This document shows positions 1 to 7,518 of a DNA stretch of 13,261 bases, in pieces. Position 1 is the stretch's first letter; each line of letters starts with the position of its first letter. This DNA is from Treponema sp. GTDB lineage: Bacteria; Spirochaetota; Spirochaetia; Treponematales; Breznakiellaceae. The notes below the pieces were generated by a model. The model saw only the letters and a program-made list of their open reading frames with translations, was not told the origin of the DNA and did no database searches. A program made the translations under genes and the position numbers. Where the stretch lies: positions 1 through 13,261 of the forward strand of contig JAISAK010000299.1 in the NCBI GenBank assembly GCA_031266695.1, in the 5' to 3' direction.

Positions 1-456
1 GTTTCCGGGCTTTTCAGCCGCCGGGGCTTTAACATTGACAGCCTGACTGTCGGCGAGACCGAAGATCCTTTGATCTCGCGGATGACTATTGCCGTAACCG
101 GAGAAGACAGGGTGCTGGAGCAGATTATCAAACAACTTGGTAAACTCGTTGATGTAATCGCCGTGCGGGAGCTTGATTCTTCTTCCTGTCTGCGCCGTGA
201 AATTATGCTGGTTAAAATCAACGCCGGTGAAAAAACCCGACCCGCGGTGATTGAAATCGCCGGAATCTTCCGTTCCCGTGTTGTTGATGTTTCTCCCAAG
301 ACCATTACCATCGAGGCCACCGGCGATATGGAAAAGCTGAACGGCCTCCTTCTTCTTTTGCGCCCCTACGGCGTCCTTGAACTTGCCCGCACCGGCCTTG
401 TAGCCCTGGAGCGGGGTTCCCGGATACTTTCAGTATCATCACTAAGCATTAGTTAG
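1..456 (+). CDS. ilvN: Acetolactate synthase small (regulatory) subunit, 5' end missing
   Basis: The reading frame is open from base 1 to the TAG at 454-456 and gives 151 visible residues; the start lies before the window. The first residues, VSGLFSRRGFNIDSLTVGET, are the family's ACT-domain signature, so only about 15 N-terminal residues are missing compared with E. coli IlvH/IlvN. The ACT domain (about residues 1-60) is followed by the C-terminal small-subunit domain, with the recognisable stretch LRREIMLVKI and the ending RPYGVLELARTGLVAL. The subunit binds the catalytic IlvB and, in this family, gives activity and feedback inhibition by valine. It is first in the visible part of the operon, 104 bases before leuA, while its partner ilvB is three genes downstream, so the usual ilvBN adjacency is broken. 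The TTG at base 70 is only an internal leucine codon. Identification is firm. Confidence 0.95.
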   Translation, partial: VSGLFSRRGFNIDSLTVGETEDPLISRMTIAVTGEDRVLEQIIKQLGKLVDVIAVRELDSSSCLRREIMLVKINAGEKTRPAVIEIAGIFRSRVVDVSPKTITIEATGDMEKLNGLLLLLRPYGVLELARTGLVALERGSRILSVSSLSIS

Positions 457-460
457 ACCG

Positions 461-547
461 GCAATTGCGGGGCCGGCCCCTGAAAAACGGCGGCTCCAAA
501 CAATTACCGGATACTCAAAAGCGCTGAAGGCGGGAAGCCGCTTTCAG
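461..547 (+). promoter_or_regulatory. ilvN-leuA intergenic leader with hairpins
   Basis: The 104-base gap between ilvN and leuA holds the perfect palindrome GCAATTGC (461-468) joined directly to GGGGCCGGCCCC (469-480). A hairpin follows: CTGAAGGCGG (524-533), loop GAAG, CCGCTTTCAG (538-547), which is nine Watson-Crick pairs plus one G-U. It ends only three bases before the ribosome-binding region of leuA (GAGGA, 551-555; ATG at 561). No run of T follows either structure, so neither looks like an intrinsic terminator. No short leucine-rich reading frame is present, so classic attenuation is not supported. Possible roles are mRNA processing or stability between the genes, or control of leuA translation. 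The role is inferred; the pairing is directly visible. Confidence 0.4.
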
Positions 548-560
548 GGAGAGGAAAGGC

Positions 561-2138
561 ATGAACAGGAATGTTATCATCTTCGACACAACCTTACGGG
601 ACGGGGAACAGGCGCCCGGCTGCAGCATGAATCTCCAGGAAAAACTTGAAGTTGCAAAGCGGCTGGAAAAACTCGGCGTTGATGTTATGGAAGCGGGCTT
701 TCCCGCTTCAAGCCCCGGCGATCTTGAATCGGTCAGGGCCATCGCGGGCCTTGTCAGGGGCTGTGTCGTCGCGGGCCTTGCCCGTTCCCTGGAAAAAGAC
801 ATCGACGCGGCGAGGGAAGCCCTGACGGACGCGGTAAGCCCGCGGGTTCATATCTTCCTTGCCACCTCTCCGGTACACATGAAGTACAAGCTCAAGATGA
901 CGCCCGGACAGGTTCTTGAGCAGGCCGCGTCCTCCGTCAGGTACGCGAAAAAATTCTGCGATGATGTGGAGTTTTCCGCCGAGGACGCCTTCCGCAGCGA
1001 TCCCGATTTTGTCTGCAAGGTCTTTGGCGCGGCCCTTAAAGCCGGCGCCCGGACGGTGAACTTTCCCGATACGGTGGGTTACGCCATACCCGCCGAATTC
1101 GGAGCGCGGATTAAATACGTCAAGGAACATACGCCGCGTATGGAAAAGGCGCGGCTTTCGGTACACTGCCACAACGATTTGGGCCTTGCCGTGGCGAACA
1201 GCATCGCCGCCCTGGAGAACGGGGCGGATCAGGTTGAGTGTACGATAAACGGAATCGGCGAGCGCGCCGGAAACGCGTCCCTGGAAGAGCTGGTTATGGC
1301 AATACGGGTACGGAGAGATTATTTTTCCGCGGATACCCGCATTGACAGTACCCAGATCTACGCGGCCAGCCGTCTTGTGAGTCAGGCAACCGGCGTAAAG
1401 CTGCAGCCCAACAAAGCCATTGTGGGGGACAACGCTTTTGCCCACGAGGCGGGTATACACCAGCACGGAGTTATGGTGAAGCGGGAGACCTACGAGATCA
1501 TGAGCCCGGAGTCCATCGGCATTCCCCAAAATCGCATTGTTTTGGGAAAACATTCGGGACGCCACGCCTTTGAAGTCCGCCTTGAGGAAATGGGCCTTTC
1601 GGCGGATGACGAAACCCTGGAGCTGGTCTTTGCCCAGTTCAAGGACCTTGCGGATAAAAAAAAGACGGTAAGCGACAGGGATATCGAAGCCCTTGTAATG
1701 GGGGCCGCCGCCGCGGCGCCCGAAACATGGAAGCTCGATCACTGGGCGGTGAATACCGGTTCGGCCCTCGGCGCGAGCGGCGCCATCAGGTTGCGGCACA
1801 GGGACGGCGAGTTCAAAAAGCTTGTCTCTATGGGCGACGGCCCGGTGGACGCGATCTTCAGGGCCATCAACAAGATCGTCGGCAGGGAGCCGGAGCTTGA
1901 GCTGTACGAAATCGGCGCCATTACCGGCGGTTCTTCTTCCCAGGGTGAAACTATGGTGAAAATTAGCTGGGAGGGCGGGCACTGGAACGGCCGCGGCGTC
2001 TCAACGGACGTGCTTGAATCTTCGATAAAAGCCTATCTTTCCGCGATAAACTCCATGGAATGGGAGTTGGCTTCACGAAAAGATGCCGCGCGGAAAGGCA
2101 ATACCGCCCGGCCGCCCGCGGGCCGGATAAGGAGATGA
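561..2138 (+). CDS. leuA: 2-isopropylmalate synthase
   Basis: This enzyme condenses 2-ketoisovalerate with acetyl-CoA to 2-isopropylmalate, the first committed step of leucine synthesis. The N-terminal TIM barrel (about residues 1-270) opens with [15 protein letters not shown]. The expected divalent-metal ligands are all present: Asp9, His202 and His204 (in HCHND), and Asn238 (in [13 protein letters not shown]). A middle linker region includes HEAGIHQHG and GKHSGRHAF. The C-terminal allosteric domain (about 390-505) is complete, so leucine feedback inhibition is expected. The length of 525 residues is normal for the long bacterial form. The ATG at 561 is preceded by GAGGA at 551-555. The last 20 residues are basic and run into the start of cimA. 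The next gene is a paralogue, but the motif GEQAPGCSM marks this one as the LeuA type. Confidence 0.96.
   Translation: MNRNVIIFDTTLRDGEQAPGCSMNLQEKLEVAKRLEKLGVDVMEAGFPASSPGDLESVRAIAGLVRGCVVAGLARSLEKDIDAAREALTDAVSPRVHIFLATSPVHMKYKLKMTPGQVLEQAASSVRYAKKFCDDVEFSAEDAFRSDPDFVCKVFGAALKAGARTVNFPDTVGYAIPAEFGARIKYVKEHTPRMEKARLSVHCHNDLGLAVANSIAALENGADQVECTINGIGERAGNASLEELVMAIRVRRDYFSADTRIDSTQIYAASRLVSQATGVKLQPNKAIVGDNAFAHEAGIHQHGVMVKRETYEIMSPESIGIPQNRIVLGKHSGRHAFEVRLEEMGLSADDETLELVFAQFKDLADKKKTVSDRDIEALVMGAAAAAPETWKLDHWAVNTGSALGASGAIRLRHRDGEFKKLVSMGDGPVDAIFRAINKIVGREPELELYEIGAITGGSSSQGETMVKISWEGGHWNGRGVSTDVLESSIKAYLSAINSMEWELASRKDAARKGNTARPPAGRIRR
2129..2134 (+). promoter_or_regulatory. Shine-Dalgarno AAGGAG deciding the cimA start
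   Basis: AAGGAG directly abuts an ATG at 2135 (spacing zero) but stands six bases before an in-frame TTG at 2141. The ATG overlaps the leuA stop as ATGA. The spacing favours the TTG, whereas the overlap would favour re-initiation at the ATG. The two proteins differ by two residues only. Confidence 0.6.
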
Positions 2139-3784
2139 TTTTGCGTAACACGGTGGAAATACTGGACACAACCCTGCGCGACGGCGTCCAGGGCGAGGGG
2201 ATCGCCTTTTCGGTGCGGGACAAACTTGCCGTTGCCGAGGCCCTGGACGAGCTTGGGGTAAGTTTTATAGAAGCGGGGAATCCGGGGAGTAATCCCAAGG
2301 ATCTTGAATTCTTTCGCCTTGCTCCGGGACTGCGGCTCAGGAACGCGAAGCTCTGCGCCTTTGGTTCAACCTGTAAAAGCGGAATCGCCCCCGCGGAGGA
2401 TACCCGGATTGTGAGCCTCCTTGAAGCGGAAACCGAGGCCGTGGTGATCTTCGGAAAAAGCTGGGACCTTCATGTTACCGAGGTGCTGCGCGTAAGCCTT
2501 GAGGAAAATATTGCCATGATCGCCGAAACGGTGGCCTTCTTCAAAGAGCGGGGCCGGCTGGTGATCTTTGACGCCGAGCATTTTTTTGACGGCTTTGCCG
2601 CCGCCGGAGAATATGCGCTTTCCGCGGTAAAGGCCGCCCTGGAAGCGGGCGCCGACAGGATTGTCCTCTGCGATACCAACGGCGGCGCCTTTCCCTGCGC
2701 CGTCGCCGGGGGCGTAAGGGCGGTGAAGGCTTTGACGGCCGGCGGAAACGCCGCCGCGGCGAAAGGCCCGGGGGACGGAGAAAACGCGCCGCTTATCGGT
2801 ATTCACGCCCACAACGATTCGGGCCTTGCCGTTGCGAATGCCGTTACCGCGGTACAGGAAGGCTGCGCCCATGTGCAGGGAACCCTGGTGGGTTTCGGCG
2901 AGCGCTGCGGAAACACCAGCCTCGCTTCGCTCATCCCCAGCCTTGAGCTTAAGCTTAAACTCCGCTGCCTGCCCGAAGGCAGGCTTTCGCAAATTTCCGC
3001 CCTGACCCGTAAGGTGGCGGAGATAGCGAATGTTTCAATCAGCGACGATATGCCCTACGTCGGCGCCCATGCCTTTTCGCACAAGGCGGGCATGCACGCC
3101 GACGGGATACTTAAAGTGCGCCGATCCTTCGAGCATATAGATCCGGCGGCCGTCGGCAACGACCGGCGTTTCCTTATGAGTGAGGTGGTGGGGCGCTCCG
3201 CGATTGCCGACAGGGTAAAGCGCATTGAGCCGTCCATTACGAAGGATCATCCGGTGACTATCGCGCTTTCCGGGAAAATCACAAACCTTGAAGCGGAGGG
3301 CTGGGCCTTTGAAGGCGCCGACGCCAGCTTTGAACTTATGATCCGCCGGGAGCTGGGACTCTGCGGGACCCTGTTCCGTATTGAAGCGTACCGGGTGGTA
3401 AGCGAACATCCCACCGGCGCGGCCATTGCCTGCTCCCACGCCTGGGTCAAGGTGCTTGTCGGGGGGCAAAGCGAGATTGCGGCGGCGGAAGGGGAGGGCC
3501 CGGTGAATGCCCTGGACGGGGCCCTGCGCCGCGCCCTTACCCGGTTTTATCCGGACCTTCGGTTAGTCCGCCTTGAGGATTACAAGGTCCGGGTGATAGA
3601 CGGCAAGGACGCGACCGCCGCGAAGGTACGGGTTCTTATCGAATCCACCGACGGCCGGCGCCGCTGGAATACCGTAGGGGTTTCCGCGGATATCATCGAC
3701 GCGAGCCGCGCCGCGCTTGTGGATTCGATAGAGTATAAGCTGATCTGCGATATGGAACGCCGCCGGGACGGCATTTTTCCCTGA
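2135..3784 (+). CDS. cimA: (R)-citramalate synthase
   Basis: This enzyme joins pyruvate and acetyl-CoA into (R)-citramalate, the entry to 2-ketobutyrate and isoleucine without threonine. It has the LeuA-like layout: TIM barrel (about 1-300), linker, and C-terminal regulatory domain (about 400-535). Metal ligands are Asp11 in ILDTTLRDGVQGEG, His224 and His226 in HAHND, and Asn260 in GFGERCGN. The Leptospira/Geobacter CimA type, rather than LeuA, is indicated by GNPGSNPKD, IFGKSWDLHV, FDAEHFFDG, LCDTNGGAFP, and the ending GPVNALDGALRRAL then VDSIEYKL. Oddly, an Ala/Gly-rich segment of about 16 residues (near residues 203-219) precedes the HAHND strand; relatives I recall have a short turn there. 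The start is ATG 2135 or, with better ribosome-site spacing, TTG 2141. Upstream in-frame ATG 2060 lies inside leuA and is rejected. The C-terminal domain suggests feedback by isoleucine. Confidence 0.93.
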   Translation: MILRNTVEILDTTLRDGVQGEGIAFSVRDKLAVAEALDELGVSFIEAGNPGSNPKDLEFFRLAPGLRLRNAKLCAFGSTCKSGIAPAEDTRIVSLLEAETEAVVIFGKSWDLHVTEVLRVSLEENIAMIAETVAFFKERGRLVIFDAEHFFDGFAAAGEYALSAVKAALEAGADRIVLCDTNGGAFPCAVAGGVRAVKALTAGGNAAAAKGPGDGENAPLIGIHAHNDSGLAVANAVTAVQEGCAHVQGTLVGFGERCGNTSLASLIPSLELKLKLRCLPEGRLSQISALTRKVAEIANVSISDDMPYVGAHAFSHKAGMHADGILKVRRSFEHIDPAAVGNDRRFLMSEVVGRSAIADRVKRIEPSITKDHPVTIALSGKITNLEAEGWAFEGADASFELMIRRELGLCGTLFRIEAYRVVSEHPTGAAIACSHAWVKVLVGGQSEIAAAEGEGPVNALDGALRRALTRFYPDLRLVRLEDYKVRVIDGKDATAAKVRVLIESTDGRRRWNTVGVSADIIDASRAALVDSIEYKLICDMERRRDGIFP

Positions 3785-3806
3785 CAAACTCAAATCTATG
3801 GAGTAT

Positions 3807-3813
3807 AAGGAGG
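3807..3813 (+). promoter_or_regulatory. Shine-Dalgarno AAGGAGG fixing the ilvB start
   Basis: A consensus AAGGAGG lies five bases before ATG 3819. It therefore excludes the in-frame ATG at 3798, from which this site would be translated as protein sequence. Confidence 0.85.
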
Positions 3814-3818
3814 ACAGT

Positions 3819-5513
3819 ATGAGGTATAACGGCGCAAGAATCCTTATCGAAGCTCTTATCGGGCAGGGGGTGGATACCGTCTTCGGGTATCCCGGGAGTA
3901 CGGTTCTTCATATCTACGACGAACTCTACAAACAGAAAAAACGCATCCGTCATATCCTTGTAAGCCACGAACAGCACGCCGCCCACGCGGCCGACGGCTA
4001 CGCCCGTTCTTCGGGCAGGGTGGGGGTATGCCTGACCGCGTCCGGCCCCGGCGCGACAAACCTTGTAACCGGGATTGCCGCCGCCGCGATTGATTCGGTT
4101 CCCCTTGTCGCCATAACCGGCAATGTAAGCGTTCCCCTTCTGGGAAAGGACAGTTTTCAGGAGGTGGATATCGCGGGGATCACCATGCCCGTCGTGAAGC
4201 ATAACTGGATTGTCCGGGATGTAAACGAATTGGCGGAAGTTATCCGGGAGGCGTTTATCGTGGCAAAATCGGGAAGGCCCGGCCCGGTACTCGTTGATAT
4301 TCCCAGGGATATAAGCGCCGCCCGGACTCTGTATGTCCCCGGAGGAATCCCCGGCGGCAGGGCGGAGAGACTCTCCCTGCGGAATGAACGCCGGACTTTT
4401 TCCGATGACGATATTGAAACCGCCGCGGCTCTCCTTAAAGAGTCGCGGCGGCCGGTGCTTTACGCGGGCGGCGGGGTGATTCTTTCCGGGGCCTCCGGGG
4501 AGCTTAAAAAACTCGCGGAGCTGCTCAAAGCCCCGGTGGCCCTGAGCCTTATGGGGCTGGGCGCCTTTCCGCACGATCACCGGCTCTGCACCGGGATGAT
4601 TGGCATGCACGGCACGGCCGCTTCCAACAAGGCGGTGCAGAAATCGGACCTGCTTGTGGCGATAGGCGCGCGCTTTTCGGATCGCGTTACCAGCCAGGTG
4701 GAAAAATTCGCCCATTCCGCGAAAATTCTTCACATCGATATTGATCCCGCCGAGATAAACAAAAACGTCCGGACCTGCGCCTCTGTCACGGGCGACGCGA
4801 AGATCGTTTTGGAACGGCTTATCCAAAGGCTGCCCGCGGAAATGGAAACCGGGTGGAACGGCGAAATAGAGCGGTGGAAAGCCCTGGTTCCCAGGGATCA
4901 TCACCGCAAAACCGCCCTGCATCCGCGTTTTATCATTCAGGAAACCGCAAAGGCCCTGGGCGGCAAGGCGATTGTGGTTACCGATGTGGGGCAGCACCAG
5001 ATGTGGACAGCCCAGTTTTATCCCTTTAAATATCCCCGATCCTTCCTCAGCTCCGGCGGCATGGGAGCTATGGGCTTCGGCCTTGGCGCGGCGGCCGGGG
5101 CAAAGGCGGCGAATCCCGCCCGGCCTGTCGTGCTTTTTACCGGCGACGGCTGTTTCAGAATGAACTGTACCGAGCTGGCAACCCTTGTACGATACGGGCT
5201 TTCGGTGCTTATAATAGTATTTAACAACCGGGCTCTGGGAATGGTGCGGCAATGGCAGAATTTTTTCTGTGCCGGCCGTTATTCGGAAACCGATCTCGGC
5301 GACAGGCCGCCGGATTTTGTAAAACTTGCCGGGGCCTACGACGTTCCGGGCTACCGCGCCGGCGATGAAATTTCCTTTCAGGCGGCTTTGGAAAAGGCCG
5401 AAAAGGATCTCGCGGCCGGCCGGCCGGCCCTTATTGAAGCGCTTATAGACAAGGATGAACGCGTTCTTCCCATGGTTCCCGGCGGCCGGCCTATAGACGA
5501 GCAGATTTTTTAG
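3819..5513 (+). CDS. ilvB: Acetolactate synthase large (catalytic) subunit
   Basis: The thiamine-diphosphate and FAD enzyme makes 2-acetolactate from two pyruvates (valine and leucine branch) or 2-aceto-2-hydroxybutyrate from pyruvate and 2-ketobutyrate (isoleucine branch). It has 564 residues, normal for the family. Visible parts are the N-terminal ThDP pyrimidine-binding domain with GYPGSTVLHIYDEL and the catalytic Glu51 in SHEQHAAHAADGYAR; LTASGPGATNLVTGIA; the Gln-containing loop GKDSFQEVDI; the central FAD-binding domain; and the C-terminal ThDP-Mg site running from GDG (442-444) to NN (469-470). RALGMVRQWQ follows. The start at 3819 matches the family N-terminus (a short lead before GARILIEAL) and has a consensus ribosome site. 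It lies 34 bases after cimA. Its product needs the IlvN subunit encoded at the window start. Identification as AHAS, rather than another ThDP enzyme, rests on the overall pattern and the operon. Confidence 0.95.
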   Translation: MRYNGARILIEALIGQGVDTVFGYPGSTVLHIYDELYKQKKRIRHILVSHEQHAAHAADGYARSSGRVGVCLTASGPGATNLVTGIAAAAIDSVPLVAITGNVSVPLLGKDSFQEVDIAGITMPVVKHNWIVRDVNELAEVIREAFIVAKSGRPGPVLVDIPRDISAARTLYVPGGIPGGRAERLSLRNERRTFSDDDIETAAALLKESRRPVLYAGGGVILSGASGELKKLAELLKAPVALSLMGLGAFPHDHRLCTGMIGMHGTAASNKAVQKSDLLVAIGARFSDRVTSQVEKFAHSAKILHIDIDPAEINKNVRTCASVTGDAKIVLERLIQRLPAEMETGWNGEIERWKALVPRDHHRKTALHPRFIIQETAKALGGKAIVVTDVGQHQMWTAQFYPFKYPRSFLSSGGMGAMGFGLGAAAGAKAANPARPVVLFTGDGCFRMNCTELATLVRYGLSVLIIVFNNRALGMVRQWQNFFCAGRYSETDLGDRPPDFVKLAGAYDVPGYRAGDEISFQAALEKAEKDLAAGRPALIEALIDKDERVLPMVPGGRPIDEQIF

Positions 5514-5522
5514 GAGGAGATT

Positions 5523-6560
5523 ATGAAAGCCCTGGTAATGAAGAAGCCCGGCGAATTTGCCGTTGAAGAACGGATAAAACCGGAGCCCAAGGACGACGAG
5601 ATTCTTTTTAAAACCCTGCAGGTCGGGGTATGCGGCACCGACCTTCACGCTTTTGAAGGCACCCAGCCCTTTTTCAGTTATCCCCGGATTGTGGGACACG
5701 AGCTTGCCGTTGCCGTTGCGGAGATTCCCCCTTCGGCAAGGGCCGCCGCGGGGAATATCAAAGAGGGAGATATTGTTACCGTGCTGCCCTACCTTCGCTG
5801 CGGAACCTGCATTGCCTGCGGAAAGGGCAAAACCAACTGCTGCAGGGACCTTCAGTGTATCGGCGTACACGTCGACGGCGGCATGCGGGAATACTTTACC
5901 CTTCCGGCTTTTTACGCTGTTCCCGCCGGAAAAGTCAAGCCCCGGGATATTGCCCTGGTGGAGTGTTTTTCCATCGGCTTTCACGGGGTACGCCGGGGAA
6001 ACCCCGCCGCCGGGGAAGCGGCCCTTGTGGTGGGCGCGGGGCCCATCGGCATCGGGACGATTCACGGCCTGAAGGAACGGGGCGCGAAGGTTATTGTTCT
6101 TGATATCAACGACAAGCGGCTTGCCTACGCAAAGGATATTGCCAAAGCCGACTATGTTATTAATTCCAAAAACCTCGATCCCGAAAAGGCCCTTGCCGAC
6201 ATTACCGGCGGTGAAATGCCGCCCCTTGTAATCGACGCGACGGGAAACGCCGCGCAGATGATGAAGACCTTTCATTTTGTCAGCCCCGGCGGGACAATTG
6301 TTTTTGTCGGCCTTGTGCGCTCCGATATCAGCTTTCCGGACCCCCTGCTTCACGCAAAGGAAATAACCCTCAAGGCAAGCCGCAACGCAACCAAGGAAGA
6401 TTTTGCCAACGTGATCGCCGGTATAGAAAGCGGCCGGGTAAACACCGCCGGTTTTGTCACCCACGCCGCCACGATGGAAGAGACGGTCAGCCGCTTCGCG
6501 GACTGGCTCAAGCCGGAAAGCGGCTGCATTAAAGCGGTGGTAGAGATAAGCGGGAGCTGA
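5523..6560 (+). CDS. Zinc-dependent medium-chain alcohol/polyol dehydrogenase
   Basis: This is a cytosolic oxidoreductase of the MDR superfamily, with 345 residues. The catalytic zinc ligands are Cys37 (GVCGTD), His59-Glu60 (VGHE) and Glu147 (LVECF). The structural-zinc lobe is complete, with Cys93, Cys96, Cys99 and Cys107. The Rossmann fold shows GAGPIG at 171-176, and Asp194 at the end of the second strand suggests NAD rather than NADP. The overall look resembles E. coli RspB and LgoD (L-galactonate dehydrogenase), which points to a sugar-acid or polyol substrate, but the substrate cannot be read from sequence. AGGAGG at 5512-5517 overlaps the ilvB TAG stop and lies five bases before the ATG, so translation is probably coupled to ilvB. 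No step in branched-chain amino acid synthesis is known to need such an enzyme, so its place in this operon is unexplained. Confidence 0.85.
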   Translation: MKALVMKKPGEFAVEERIKPEPKDDEILFKTLQVGVCGTDLHAFEGTQPFFSYPRIVGHELAVAVAEIPPSARAAAGNIKEGDIVTVLPYLRCGTCIACGKGKTNCCRDLQCIGVHVDGGMREYFTLPAFYAVPAGKVKPRDIALVECFSIGFHGVRRGNPAAGEAALVVGAGPIGIGTIHGLKERGAKVIVLDINDKRLAYAKDIAKADYVINSKNLDPEKALADITGGEMPPLVIDATGNAAQMMKTFHFVSPGGTIVFVGLVRSDISFPDPLLHAKEITLKASRNATKEDFANVIAGIESGRVNTAGFVTHAATMEETVSRFADWLKPESGCIKAVVEISGS

Positions 6561-6566
6561 GGTTCC

Positions 6567-7460
6567 GTGAAACCCCTTGCGGCGATGAGCCGCGAAGAAG
6601 CCGCCGGAATCCGTTATGTGCTAATGGACATTGACGACACCATTACCAGGGAAGGAAAGCTCCTGGCCTCGTCCTATTCGGCCCTCTGGAAATTGAAGGA
6701 AGCGGGCCTCGCCGTGATACCCGTTACCGGCCGCTCCGCGGGCTGGTGCGACTGCATTGCCCGGGAATGGCCCGTTGACGGAGTTGTCGGCGAAAACGGG
6801 GCGCTGGCCTTCTGGGAGGAGCCGCGGTCCACTGCCCGGCGGCGTCCGGCGCTCAGGGCCGAATATCACCCCGGCGCGGTAAGGAACGATCATCCGGCCC
6901 TGGAAAAAATCCGCCGCCGGGCGCTGGCGGAAGTACCGGGCCTGCGGGACGCGAAGGATCAGTTTGCCCGGCTTTTCGATATTGCCCTGGATTTTGCCGA
7001 GGAAGATCCGGCGCTGTCCCTGAACGCTGCCGAAAGGGTCAGGGCTATCGCCCTTGAGGAAGGCGCAAAGGCAAAGGTTTCTTCAATTCATGTGAATATC
7101 TGGATGGGCGATTACGATAAACTTTCAATGGCGGAATTTTTTTTGTCGCGGCGTTTTGGCTGGCCGGGCGGGGCCGGCGATACCGCCTCTTCTTCCGTAC
7201 CCGCCGGAGGCGGCGCGGCGCCCGGCGCGGCAGGCGGCAGGGCCGCGGCGGCGATTGCGGCGGACCGCGAGGTGCTGTTTGCCGGCGATTCCCCCAACGA
7301 CGAGCCGCTGTTCGCCCGTTTCCCCCTGGCCTGCGCCGTCGCGAATATCCGCCGTTACGAAGGCCTTGTGAAAAGCCCGCCCGCTTTTGTCGCTTCCGGA
7401 GAGTGCGGCGAGGGCTTTGCGGAAATTGTGGAAACCCTGCTTAAGCTGCGGCGCGGATAA
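6567..7460 (+). CDS. HAD-superfamily (Cof/IIB-like) phosphatase
   Basis: A predicted Mg-dependent phosphohydrolase of 297 residues. Motif I is DIDDT with the nucleophile Asp21 and acid Asp23. Motif II is Thr54 in PVTGRS. The cap region begins around GENGALAF, typical of the type IIB (Cof, sucrose- and trehalose-phosphatase) group. Lys in DYDKLSMAEF serves as motif III, and GDSPNDEPLF is motif IV. Between motifs III and IV there is an unusual insertion of about 33 residues that is almost only Gly, Ala, Ser and Pro (about 199-231), encoded by very GC-rich DNA at roughly 7161-7260. The start is GTG 6567, six bases after the dehydrogenase stop, with GAGG overlapping that stop; ATG 6585 is possible but has no ribosome site. 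The substrate is unknown; a sugar or polyol phosphate would fit the dehydrogenase next door, but that is a guess. Confidence 0.8.
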   Translation: MKPLAAMSREEAAGIRYVLMDIDDTITREGKLLASSYSALWKLKEAGLAVIPVTGRSAGWCDCIAREWPVDGVVGENGALAFWEEPRSTARRRPALRAEYHPGAVRNDHPALEKIRRRALAEVPGLRDAKDQFARLFDIALDFAEEDPALSLNAAERVRAIALEEGAKAKVSSIHVNIWMGDYDKLSMAEFFLSRRFGWPGGAGDTASSSVPAGGGAAPGAAGGRAAAAIAADREVLFAGDSPNDEPLFARFPLACAVANIRRYEGLVKSPPAFVASGECGEGFAEIVETLLKLRRG

Positions 7461-7482
7461 GGTGCTAAAATCAAAAATAATC

Positions 7483-7511
7483 TCGACAAAATTCCCCAAT
7501 TCGTTTATTAT
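7483..7511 (+). promoter_or_regulatory. Predicted sigma-70 promoter of the acyl-CoA synthetase gene
   Basis: TCGACA at 7483-7488 (5/6 to TTGACA) is separated by exactly 17 bases from TATTAT at 7506-7511 (5/6 to TATAAT). The surroundings are clearly AT-richer than the flanking genes. The expected transcription start is 7517-7519, which coincides with the ATG at 7519. This is sequence-only evidence. Confidence 0.55.
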
Positions 7512-7518
7512 TTTATGT

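Noticed and set aside
469..480. GGGGCCGGCCCC palindrome as a terminator after ilvN
   Set aside because: The stem cannot form a proper loop on its own and is not followed by a T run; leuA continues on the same strand.
708..1982. A 424-codon minus-strand frame opposite leuA
   Set aside because: Same reasoning: antisense shadow of a strongly conserved gene.
3798..3818. Upstream ATG giving a seven-residue longer IlvB
   Set aside because: The consensus ribosome site lies between this ATG and ATG 3819, and the family N-terminus fits the later start.
5408..5430. GGCC-repeat tract inside ilvB as a regulatory or repeat element
   Set aside because: It encodes ordinary IlvB residues (AAGRPA) and reflects codon bias.
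3693..6464. A 923-codon open frame on the minus strand opposite ilvB and the dehydrogenase
   Set aside because: The plus strand here encodes two clear enzymes with intact motifs. The long antisense frame is what GC-rich third positions produce, and its translation shows no domain and a composition rich in Gly, His, Lys and Arg.
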